A DNA stretch of 64,000 nt from Hymenobacter terricola (GTDB lineage Bacteria; Bacteroidota; Bacteroidia; Cytophagales; Hymenobacteraceae): contig NZ_JAGEMO020000064.1 of assembly GCF_017921975.2 (NCBI RefSeq), forward strand, positions 1-64,000. The letters are read 5' to 3'. Below are positions 26,310-34,516 of this stretch, piece after piece (positions within the stretch are counted from its first letter, which is position 1; each line of letters starts with the position of its first letter). Under the pieces are notes generated by a model. The model was not told the origin of the DNA. It was given only the letters and a program-made list of their open reading frames with translations, and did not search any database. The translations under genes were made by a program, and so were the position numbers.

Positions 26310-28673
26310 TTAGTAATGGAACGTGAGCCCGGCGCCCCACCCGTACTGGTTATCGTAGTTGGTGCTGAGGGAGGCGTATTTGCGGACCATGTAGCGGAAG
26401 CCGATGGTGAATTCTTTGTCCGTATTGCCCTGGATGTCCATGAACACGTTGTTGCTCAGCGCCAGGTCGCGGCGCTGCAGCTGCAGGCGCGGCTGCCCCG
26501 TGAGGTCGGTGCGCAGCTCGGCGCGCACGAGCATGGGCAAGAGGTAGTAGACGCCGACTTCGGCCTGCCGGCGGAAGTTGCGGTTGTTGTCCGAGGTGCG
26601 GCGGGTGCCGCCTTCGGCATCTGCAGCCGACCGCAGGGTTTTGTTGTCCCGGAAGTCGTAGCCCACGAAGCCGGCCCAGAACTGCTGCTTGTCGAGGTAG
26701 TGCAGCAGGTGGGTCTCCGTTTCGTAGTTGCCCTTGTAGTTCACCCGGCCCTCAAATTCCAGCGCGCTGCGGTTATTGGAGAGGTTTCCTTCCAGAAAAG
26801 CCCCCTGCGAATGCACCGCCAAGTCAAACCACGGGTACACCTTGGCGTCATCGCGCTTGAGTATTTTGTAGTTGGTTTGAGCGTACTCGTTCTGCGGGCT
26901 GGCGTCGTAGCTGACGATGCGGGCCATGCCGGCCATCATGTGGTACAGGATGTGGCAGTGGAAAAACCAGTCCTGCTCCGCGTTGGCCTCAAACTCGATG
27001 GTGACCGTGCCCATGGCCGGAATGTCGAAGGTGTGCTTCATGGGCGAGTAAGCGCCCTGGGCGTTGACCATGCGGAAGAAATGCCCGTGCAGATGCAGCG
27101 GGTGGCGCATCATGGTCTGGTTGGTGAAAATCATGCGCACGTTCTCGCCCCGGCGGATGGGGATTTTATCGGCTTCGGACAAGGTCTTGTTGTCGAACGA
27201 CCAGATGTAGCGCAGCATGTTGCCGGTGAGCGTGAGCTTGACCTCGCGCCACGGCCGGGTGGAGTCGAGCGTGGTGGGGTGCAGGGCCCGCAGCTGGTTG
27301 TAGTTGAAGTCGCCGGCCCCGCTGCCCATGCTCATGCCGGCCATGTTCATGCCCGCCATGCTGCCTTTGTCCTGCATCGTGCCGTTTTTCGTATCCATGC
27401 CTTTCATGGAGGGGTCCGCAGCCTGATTCGGCTGTTGGCCCTTCATGTCCATCCCCTTCATATCCTGGCGGCCGCCCTTCATGTCCATGCCCTTCATGTC
27501 CATCTGGCTGCTGCCGCCCACCTTCACGCCGGTCATTTTGCCCATGCGGCCATTTTCCCGCATCATTTGGAAGTAGTTGATGCGCGGCAAATCGGGCACT
27601 TTCACCGGCTCGCCGGTCCCAAAATAGCTGGACGAATACCCGGTGATGTCGTTGGCGGTGGCCCGCAGCTCGGCCGCGCCCACGGGTGGGATGGTCACCA
27701 GCAGGTCGTACGTTTCCGCCGTGGCGATTTGGAGCCTGGACACCGGGAAAGGCTCGACGTTGCCGCCATCGGCGGCGATGACCTGCATGGGCCCGCCGGC
27801 GTACTGCAGGAAGAAATACGAGGAGGAGCTGCCGTTGATGACGCGCAGACGCACCACCTCCCCGGGCCGGGCATCCGGGTAGTAGCTTTTCTCGCGGCCG
27901 TTGCTGAGAAACTTGCTGTAGTAGATGTCCGTGAGGTCCATGGCCGGCATGCGGCCCCATTCCTGCTTCACCTTGTCCTTGAAGTAGCCGGCGGCAATGG
28001 CCTCGCCGTAGCTCTGGGTGGCGCCTTTCTCGACCCCAAACCACTCGCCGGCCCGTTTCAGGTAGCGCAGCAACTCCTTGGGCTGGTAGTCCGTCCAGTC
28101 CGAGAGCAGCAGCACGTACTCTTTCATCTCATACTTAATTTCCCTGGGCTGGATGACGATGGAGCCGTAGAGCCCGCTTTGCTCCTGCAACCTGGTGTGG
28201 GAGTGATACCAGTACGTGCCGCTCTGAATGAGGGGAAACGTGAAGGTGTGGGTGCCGCCTGGCTCGATGGGAGCCGTGTTGAGGTAGGGCACGCCGTCTT
28301 CCTTATTGGGCAGCAGGATGCCGTGCCAGTGAATGCTGGTTTCCACGCTCATCTGGTTGTGCACCCGGATGAGGGCCGTGTCGCCCTCGGTGAAGCGCAG
28401 CGTGGGGGCCGGAAACTGGCCGTTGATGGCGATGGCCAGGCGGGTTTTGCCGGTGTAGTTGACCTTGCGCTCGTCCACGTACAGGTCGTACTCGACGCGG
28501 TGGCCGCGGTGGGTGGCCCGGGGCTCCACCACGTGGCCCCGCGGGTCTTGGCCCAGGGGAGGCGTGGCAACGCCACTGGCTGGCTTGCCTTTGGGCATGG
28601 CCGGGTGCTGCGGCATCTGCGCCGCGAGTTGCAGCGGGCTAAGCAGCAGGCACAGAAAAACGAATGTGTTCAT
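26310..28673 (-). CDS. copA: CopA-type multicopper oxidase
   Basis: About 787 residues from the ATG at 28671-28673, with a signal peptide (FVFLCLLLSPLQLAAQ). All four copper motifs are present: HWHGILLP and HSHT near the N-terminus, HPLHLHGHFF and HCHILYHM near the C-terminus. A Met/Asp/Lys-rich insert of repeated MDMKGMDMKG-type units (DNA about 27320-27510) lies between domains, as in periplasmic copper-resistance CopA. A further C-terminal region of about 150 residues resembles a CopB-like outer-membrane strand pattern, so this may be a CopA-CopB fusion. The start overlaps the stop of the DUF6130 remnant (ATGA). Role: periplasmic Cu(I) oxidation and copper resistance. Confidence 0.88.
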   Translation of the reverse strand: MNTFVFLCLLLSPLQLAAQMPQHPAMPKGKPASGVATPPLGQDPRGHVVEPRATHRGHRVEYDLYVDERKVNYTGKTRLAIAINGQFPAPTLRFTEGDTALIRVHNQMSVETSIHWHGILLPNKEDGVPYLNTAPIEPGGTHTFTFPLIQSGTYWYHSHTRLQEQSGLYGSIVIQPREIKYEMKEYVLLLSDWTDYQPKELLRYLKRAGEWFGVEKGATQSYGEAIAAGYFKDKVKQEWGRMPAMDLTDIYYSKFLSNGREKSYYPDARPGEVVRLRVINGSSSSYFFLQYAGGPMQVIAADGGNVEPFPVSRLQIATAETYDLLVTIPPVGAAELRATANDITGYSSSYFGTGEPVKVPDLPRINYFQMMRENGRMGKMTGVKVGGSSQMDMKGMDMKGGRQDMKGMDMKGQQPNQAADPSMKGMDTKNGTMQDKGSMAGMNMAGMSMGSGAGDFNYNQLRALHPTTLDSTRPWREVKLTLTGNMLRYIWSFDNKTLSEADKIPIRRGENVRMIFTNQTMMRHPLHLHGHFFRMVNAQGAYSPMKHTFDIPAMGTVTIEFEANAEQDWFFHCHILYHMMAGMARIVSYDASPQNEYAQTNYKILKRDDAKVYPWFDLAVHSQGAFLEGNLSNNRSALEFEGRVNYKGNYETETHLLHYLDKQQFWAGFVGYDFRDNKTLRSAADAEGGTRRTSDNNRNFRRQAEVGVYYLLPMLVRAELRTDLTGQPRLQLQRRDLALSNNVFMDIQGNTDKEFTIGFRYMVRKYASLSTNYDNQYGWGAGLTFHY

Positions 28674-28852
28674 TGCGAGGCGATTGGTTGGAGTGGTACA
28701 GTGAAAATGCGCGGGGAGGCACCTGGGGCCGCCGGCCCGTACACGGGCGCGATGTGAAAATTCCCGGTCTGGTACCGGGCCACCACCCGGCCCAGGGCCA
28801 GCCCCAGCACCAGGCAAGCAGGCAGTAGCCAGTACAGGAAGGAGTATTCCAT
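28670..28852 (-). pseudogene. DUF6130 remnant with internal deletion, coupled to copA
   Basis: A 60-codon frame starts with the DUF6130 signal (LYWLLPACLVLGLAL) and jumps directly to the later segment matching the intact gene's VYGPAA region (NFHIAPVYGPAAPGASPRI). Compared with the intact copy at 22619-23086, about 115 bp is missing, with GGCCAGC present at both edges of the lost piece. The frame's TGA overlaps the copA ATG. It can still be translated, so it may act as a leader for copA even though the domain is lost. Confidence 0.65.
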
Positions 28853-28864
28853 GGCGTGGGGAGG

Positions 28865-28945
28865 AGGAGTGATGATTGGGGTGCCGCCCTGGTCAGGCAG
28901 AAAGCAGGTGGACGGAGACGAACAAGCAGAGGCTTTTCACCCGCC
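28865..28945 (-). pseudogene. TauE C-terminal remnant
   Basis: On the minus strand the last coding bases of the TauE gene (LFVSVHLLSA-type ending) are recognisable and align with 23118-23165, then homology ends near 28945. The order TauE then DUF6130 is the same as in the intact copy, so this is the edge of a duplicated segment. 28946-29166 holds nothing else recognisable. Confidence 0.6.
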
Positions 28946-29166
28946 CGCTCGTGCGGGCCAGTGGTGCCTCAGTTCCGCCAGCCCCAATCAGGCCCCGGAC
29001 CTTACCATCCGTCGGGTTGGGCCGGGCAACTGGGTCCAGGGCCGCATGCCACCATGAACGAGCGGCGGCCATGTCTCCTTAGCCGGTCGCACCGGGCTTC
29101 GGAAGTAGCACCGGCAGCGAGCAACGCTCCAGGCTGCTCGCTCTTGATAAAAGGGTGAGCTTGGGC

Positions 29167-32100
29167 TCAGAAAAAATAGCCGAGCCGGACAAGCGGCAGG
29201 CGGTCCTCCTTCGAAATGCCGTACATGGCGGCGAGCAGCACTTGCGGGATAGGGGCCACCCACAGGCCGCCGCCGTAGCCCCGGTGCCAGGTGGTCGACG
29301 ATTCACTGGCCAGCCACACCCGGCCGAGGTCGTGAAAGCCGAGCACGCCAAACGTTGCGGGCAGCACATAGCTGGTTAAATGCCCCAGCTCCAGGCGGGC
29401 CTCCAGGTTGTTGAAGGCGCACTCGGTGCCGGCAAACCGGGTGCGGCGGTAGCCGCGCAGGTTGGTGAGGCCGCCCAGCGTGGCAGCCTGCAGGAAAAAG
29501 TAGTCGCCAAAGTTGGCCGTTCCGCCTACCCGGAAAGCCAGCGTGAGGCGCACCGGGTAGCGAAAGCTGCGATAGAGCGCCAGCGTTGAGGTAAGTTGGG
29601 TGAGCGGGGTGGATATGGTGTTCAGGGGGCGCAGCACCAGCAGGTCGGTTTGCCACTTGATGCCCTGTGGCCACGCCGCTTTCGCGTCGGGGCTCACCAC
29701 CTCGAAGCCGACCCGGCCCCCGGCGTATTGCTTGGGCGCATACACCGTAGCCGGCAGGCGGTGGCCCTCCACCTGCTGGGCCACGATACGCTCGGGCTGG
29801 TCTTCGATGGCTATGCGCTGGTAGACCGGGCCGCCAAATACGTGCAGGCGGGTGCCCACCGCGCGCCACAGCAGGGCCGATGCGCTCAGGTTGTGAACCC
29901 GTACCTGGTAATAGCGCCGGTCGTGCGCCGGGTCGTTCAGGGTTTCATTGCCCAGCCCGTAGTAATTGTGGACGTAGTTGGGCGCTTCCAGATTGGCTTC
30001 GAGCCGCAGGTCGAGTTTCCGTATCGCGTGGGTGAAAAGGCCTTCGTAGTGAAAATTGAAAGCACCGGTACCCAATGCCACGCTTCCTGTCAGAACCTGC
30101 GTAGCGGCCCAGGGCTCTTTGCGAAAGCCCGGATGCTTGAGCCGTACGCCCAGGCCGATGAACAGGCCGTCGTCCACGTTGTAGCTGATGGGGTATAAGG
30201 GGGCAACGTATGGGTACTGAAACGAGGCCCAGTTGTAGGCGTTAACGGCCGGCAGCCGCGACAAACGGGTGGCCGTTTCCGGCCCTTTGATTATACTTAT
30301 ACCGTCCGGCACGTCGTAAACTTTCGTTTTGTGGCCCCAGCCGTGCACCTGGGAATGGTCGACCAGGGTATCGGCCCCCGCCCCCCCGATGATGCGCACC
30401 AGCGGCGCAGCCCGGCTGGTGCCGCTCAGCACGAAGACGTCGGCCCCGCCCTGCCCGTAAAGTCGGATTTCCTCGGTTTCGGACGCCCAAAAGGTGCGCT
30501 GGTAGAGCGCCTGCCCGCGCTGCCCGTTCGCTTTAATGGCAAAAACGTTGACTTGGCTGCGGTCCTCGCCCTCATGCTTGACTTCGAAATATTCTCGCTC
30601 GTCGCTGCCCAGCACATCCACCTGCCGGGCCAGGAAACGGTAGTATTGCGCGGTCCAGGTTTTGAGCTGGTTGCGGTGAGCCCGGAGTTTAGCCAGCACC
30701 TGCGGCCCCGACAAACGGTAGATGGAATCGGGCCATTGGCGTAGGGCCCGCTCCAGTACCGCATCGGTTAGGCTCAGCTGCAGGGTGTCGGCCAGGGCCA
30801 GCCAGTCAGCCAGGGGGAGTTCCGTGAGAAAGGAGCGGTCGAAGTACCGCGCCTGGTAATTGAAGCTGTTGACGTTGCGAAAATCCGTATCAAACCCTTG
30901 CAGCTTGGGCAGCAAATACTCGGCGCTGGCCAGGTGGGGGAGCACCCCCTCGTTGACGAAAAATGCCTCGTCCCGGTCGCGCGGCACGGCCCGAAACAAA
31001 AGGCCGCCGTCCGGTTGCGGGTACGCCAGCCAGCGCCACTGGTCTTCGTGCCGGTCCCAGTCGGCTATCACCAGGTCAAACAACCGGGCGCGCAGCAGCG
31101 CCCGCTCGTCCACGTGGTTGCGCTGGCTGGCCCGGAGCAGGTCGAGCACCTGCTCCGTGCTGTAGTTTTTGGCCGTGGGCTGGCCGGCAAAGTTGCGGGG
31201 CGGCGCGGGCTCGCGGGCCTCCAGCAGGGCCAGGCTGCCGGCAAATTCTGTGCGGAAGGGCCCCAGCCGCGGGTCGTCGGGCACGAGTACGAGCCGGGGC
31301 GTGGTATGGCCCACCCCCGCCGCCTCGGCCAGGGGCGCCACCGCCAGCGCCGCATAGGGATGGGCGGCCGAAATCTGGTCCTGCACAATATCGGCGGCCA
31401 GGGTGTGGCGCAGGTAAGCGGGCACCGAAGAATCCGTCGTTTTATCGATGGACCGCAGCACGTATTCCGTGCCATTGGCCGCACGCAGGCGCAGCGACTT
31501 GGTTTGCAGCCCGCCGCCGCGCTTCATCGGCACCAGGCCGCCATAGGCAGTCCGCAAATCCAACACCGGCGCGGGCACCACCTGCTGCCACTCACGCCGG
31601 TAGTTGGTGCCCTGCAGCCAGGTGCGCAGCTTGCCGGCCCGGTAGCGGGTGCTGGCTTGCCGGTGGGCAACGAGCCCGTTAAATACGTCGATGGTGTCGC
31701 GGGCCAGCTCCCGGGCAACGCATGGCTCGACCCACTGCTCTTCGTGCAGCAGGCCACCTGCCGCCAGCACAGCCGGCGACCAGAAGGTGGCCTTCACCGC
31801 CCCGTCGGCAACATAGTCGAGGCGAACAAATCCCGCGGTGGAAGCTTCAAACGTCCTTTGGGCGCTCGGCGCAACATTTGTTGCCAGCGCCGCCGCCCCG
31901 CTGCCGAGGTAGTGCAGCCCGTTCTTCTGGCAATAGCTCAGGCTGCGGTCGTGGCCGCTGGCGTAGGTAAGGCCGGGGTATTTCTCCAGCACCTGCAGGA
32001 GCGAACGGTTCATTATCCGGCGGCGGGGGTTGGGCATCACCTCCTGCCACACCGAGTTTTTGACGCTGACCAAGGGGCGGTGGCCCACCACGAGCAGGTT

Positions 32101-32721
32101 TTTGCCCTGGTTGCGGCCCAGCAGGTCGTCGAGCTGGAGCACCACGGCCGCCTCGTCCTTGGCTTCGCAGGCCGATTCTATCCCCGGCTTGTCCCACGCG
32201 TGCAGCCACCATTGCGTATCGAGCACCACCAGCGTGTGCCGCGCATCCAGCGCAATCTCAACCGGCCCCGGGCAGCCGTTGCTGGGAATAAATACGTCGC
32301 CGCGGCCCAGGTACTCCTCCACAAATTTTTCCTGCGCTTTCACCCGCTGCCACCCGTGGCTTCCGCCCCGTTCCCAGTCTTCGCCACCCGGCACCATCAC
32401 CAGGCGGCCCGGACACCCCTTTAACAGGTCCAGCACCTGGAGCAGGCGGTTTTGGGCGGCGGGGCGTTGGGGTTTGTCCACGCCCGGCAGCCCGTCGCTC
32501 AGGTTATCCCCCAGCAGTATCACCGTGCTTTGGGGGCCGGCCGCCTGCAGCTGCGCGTGTAGCAGGGCAAGCGTGGCCGTCAGGGATTTGTCGGTGCCTA
32601 CCCCGGTTCCGCCCACCAAAAACACGGTGTAAGCCGAGGGTGGGGGAGCAGCCCCGGCCCCGGCCGGGCATCGGAAAGCACTGCCCAGCAGGCAACAAGC
32701 AACAAGCCAGAGAAGGCGCAT
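29167..32721 (-). CDS. metallophosphoesterase-like / BamA-type barrel fusion
   Basis: A 1184-residue outer-membrane protein. After a signal peptide (LLWLVACCLLGSAFRCPAG), residues about 30-300 resemble a metallophosphoesterase, but motif positions are altered: VPGGEDW where relatives have PGNHDW, FLVGGTG where GDAG is expected, VVGHRPL for HHPL, and GHDRSLSY for GHEHSL. Residues about 380-640 form a middle domain with YVLRSIDK and LVIADWDRHEDQWRW; about 790-830 has a GGAGADTL stretch; the remainder is a BamA/Omp85-like barrel ending in RLGYFF. Homologous fusions occur in Bacteroidota. The enzyme domain here looks inactive. Confidence 0.82.
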   Translation of the reverse strand: MRLLWLVACCLLGSAFRCPAGAGAAPPPSAYTVFLVGGTGVGTDKSLTATLALLHAQLQAAGPQSTVILLGDNLSDGLPGVDKPQRPAAQNRLLQVLDLLKGCPGRLVMVPGGEDWERGGSHGWQRVKAQEKFVEEYLGRGDVFIPSNGCPGPVEIALDARHTLVVLDTQWWLHAWDKPGIESACEAKDEAAVVLQLDDLLGRNQGKNLLVVGHRPLVSVKNSVWQEVMPNPRRRIMNRSLLQVLEKYPGLTYASGHDRSLSYCQKNGLHYLGSGAAALATNVAPSAQRTFEASTAGFVRLDYVADGAVKATFWSPAVLAAGGLLHEEQWVEPCVARELARDTIDVFNGLVAHRQASTRYRAGKLRTWLQGTNYRREWQQVVPAPVLDLRTAYGGLVPMKRGGGLQTKSLRLRAANGTEYVLRSIDKTTDSSVPAYLRHTLAADIVQDQISAAHPYAALAVAPLAEAAGVGHTTPRLVLVPDDPRLGPFRTEFAGSLALLEAREPAPPRNFAGQPTAKNYSTEQVLDLLRASQRNHVDERALLRARLFDLVIADWDRHEDQWRWLAYPQPDGGLLFRAVPRDRDEAFFVNEGVLPHLASAEYLLPKLQGFDTDFRNVNSFNYQARYFDRSFLTELPLADWLALADTLQLSLTDAVLERALRQWPDSIYRLSGPQVLAKLRAHRNQLKTWTAQYYRFLARQVDVLGSDEREYFEVKHEGEDRSQVNVFAIKANGQRGQALYQRTFWASETEEIRLYGQGGADVFVLSGTSRAAPLVRIIGGAGADTLVDHSQVHGWGHKTKVYDVPDGISIIKGPETATRLSRLPAVNAYNWASFQYPYVAPLYPISYNVDDGLFIGLGVRLKHPGFRKEPWAATQVLTGSVALGTGAFNFHYEGLFTHAIRKLDLRLEANLEAPNYVHNYYGLGNETLNDPAHDRRYYQVRVHNLSASALLWRAVGTRLHVFGGPVYQRIAIEDQPERIVAQQVEGHRLPATVYAPKQYAGGRVGFEVVSPDAKAAWPQGIKWQTDLLVLRPLNTISTPLTQLTSTLALYRSFRYPVRLTLAFRVGGTANFGDYFFLQAATLGGLTNLRGYRRTRFAGTECAFNNLEARLELGHLTSYVLPATFGVLGFHDLGRVWLASESSTTWHRGYGGGLWVAPIPQVLLAAMYGISKEDRLPLVRLGYFF

Positions 32722-33552
32722 AATTTCTATCTAAAGCAAGTATTGGCGAAAACCAGATTCTACAAAGTCTGGCGGATAGTGCCCGGCAATGGACCAGCGC
32801 AAGGTTCCGAGGCGTATTTGTGAACAATCCGTACAGAAACCCACCTGCGGGCACGCTCATCCTGGCGCAAGGAGCTGCAAAACCGGCGCTCAGCATTGGA
32901 CCAAGGTGATGTAAGCAGTTGATTAGACCACCTTTGAGCGTACATTTTGGCTGGCAAATAATTGACTCCGTAAAGGTGGGCGCCACGGCCGCAGACTTGG
33001 AATACACAATTGGCGCTATTGCTTATACAAACGGCCCGCTTGTGCATCCTGGCGCTGGATAGATGCATTGCCACTGGGAGGCAAATGCAGAGGCGCACAC
33101 ATGACCACGGCACCCGGACCGAGCTGATTCAAAATCATATTGTGCTCGAAGTCAAGCGCGTATGGTGCCTCAGCACTAAAGTGGGTGCAAGGAATAGCGT
33201 TTGTACTGAGCTTCAGAGACCAGTAGTACTTCCGCCTTTTTTCAAGCACAGTATCCGCCTCGGGCCGCTGTAGTCCTGCTGTGGCACCAGTCCGGGTCGT
33301 GAGGTCCTTTTGTCCAGCTAGTAGCGCCTTCTGTGTATTTCTTCTGCGGGTAGCTATGCCGCTATTTGCAAGGCAGTTGATTAACGCCTATCTGGGCATT
33401 CTCCCATCAATTATGCCGTTAACTGCCCCCCCCTTGCCAACGCATTAGGTAAAGATTTGGGGCAGGTCCGGGAGTGTAGCAGCAAAGGATACCGCCCCTT
33501 CAGGCAGTGTCAATTCTGTTCTGTTGCCATCAATCACCTAACCATCCTCAGA
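32722..33552. other. 831-bp region without recognised gene
   Basis: Divergent promoter region between the outer-membrane fusion gene and the following hydrolase. Frames at 33016-33249 (-) and 33010-33273 (+) overlap each other antisense, have no family features and are not called. A weak 21-bp-spaced half-site pair may lie near 33310-33335 but is too poor to list. Confidence 0.5.
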
Positions 33553-34449
33553 GTGAATATTTCATCCACCATTGCCGGCCCGGCAACGCCCGGCGCGGCC
33601 CCCGAACCGGGCCAGCCCCATACGCACGAAACGGTGCCCACAGCATACCTCGACGTGAACGGGGTCAAAGTTGCTTACCGCTCCTTTGGGAAAGCCGACG
33701 GGCCGCCCCTCGTTTTCCTGCAGCACTTCACCGGCACCATGGACAACTGGGACCCGCTGGTGACCAACGCCCTGGCCAACGACCACCGGGTCATTCTCTT
33801 TGATAACGTGGGGGTGGGGAGTTCCGACGGGGAAACGCCCACCAACGTGGCCCGCATGGCGCAGGATGCCGTGGCCTTCCTTCAGGCGCTGGGGTTGGAG
33901 CAAGTGGATTTACTCGGCTTCTCCCTGGGCAATTACGTTGCCCAGCAGATTGCGATGGACCATCCCCAGCTGGTGCGGCGGCTGGTGCTGGTGGGCGGCG
34001 GGCCGGCCGGCCAGGGGGCTGAAAACTACAAGCAGGTGATTGCGAATATCGAAGGCAAATCCGCTAAGGAGGCGCTGTTGTACCTCTTTTTTGAGCCGTC
34101 GGACAGCAGCCAGCAGAGCGGCGAGCAATTCCTGCAGCGTTTGCAGACCCGCACTGCCGAGCCCGCCCGGCCCACCACGCAGCAGACCATCGGCGCCCAG
34201 TACCAGGCCATTGTGGGGTGGGGCGACCTGCCGGACCCCGATTTTGACCGGCTCAAGCGCATCAAACAGCCCGTGCTCGTGGTCCAGGGCCGCCACGATA
34301 TCATGATGCCGACGGTCCACTCCATTCTGCTGTTTCAGCACCTGCCCAACGCTCAGCTCAGCCTGTACCCTGATTCGGGCCACGGGTCCCTGTTCCAACA
34401 CGCCCGCCTCTTTGCCGAACAGGCCGCCTACTTCCTGCGAGCAGAGTAA
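33553..34449 (+). CDS. alpha/beta hydrolase (peroxidase/esterase-like)
   Basis: About 298 residues from a GTG at 33553; an earlier TTG (33457) adds about 32 residues with no homology-like content. Fold landmarks: LVFLQHFTGTMDNWD at the oxyanion loop, GFSLGNYVAQ with the nucleophile Ser, and a C-terminal GHGSLFQH with His. The Asp in VQGRHDIMM fits the acid. Related to the large family of non-haem haloperoxidases and C-C hydrolases. Followed 67 bp later by the GMC oxidoreductase gene in the same direction, so probably one operon. Confidence 0.84.
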   Translation: MNISSTIAGPATPGAAPEPGQPHTHETVPTAYLDVNGVKVAYRSFGKADGPPLVFLQHFTGTMDNWDPLVTNALANDHRVILFDNVGVGSSDGETPTNVARMAQDAVAFLQALGLEQVDLLGFSLGNYVAQQIAMDHPQLVRRLVLVGGGPAGQGAENYKQVIANIEGKSAKEALLYLFFEPSDSSQQSGEQFLQRLQTRTAEPARPTTQQTIGAQYQAIVGWGDLPDPDFDRLKRIKQPVLVVQGRHDIMMPTVHSILLFQHLPNAQLSLYPDSGHGSLFQHARLFAEQAAYFLRAE

Positions 34450-34516
34450 GCAGGCCAGTGCGCCCGGCTTCGACGGCATTCAGTAATGCTAATCCTCTCA
34501 AAACCATCCCATAGTC

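Noticed and set aside
26316-28757. 813-codon open frame on the plus strand
   Set aside because: It runs antisense through copA; GC-rich codon use leaves long open frames opposite real genes. No motif or start context.
30898-32424. 508-codon plus-strand frame
   Set aside because: Antisense to the phosphoesterase/BamA fusion gene, with no family features.
33010-33273. overlapping small frames on both strands
   Set aside because: No recognisable motif, mutually antisense, in an intergenic region.
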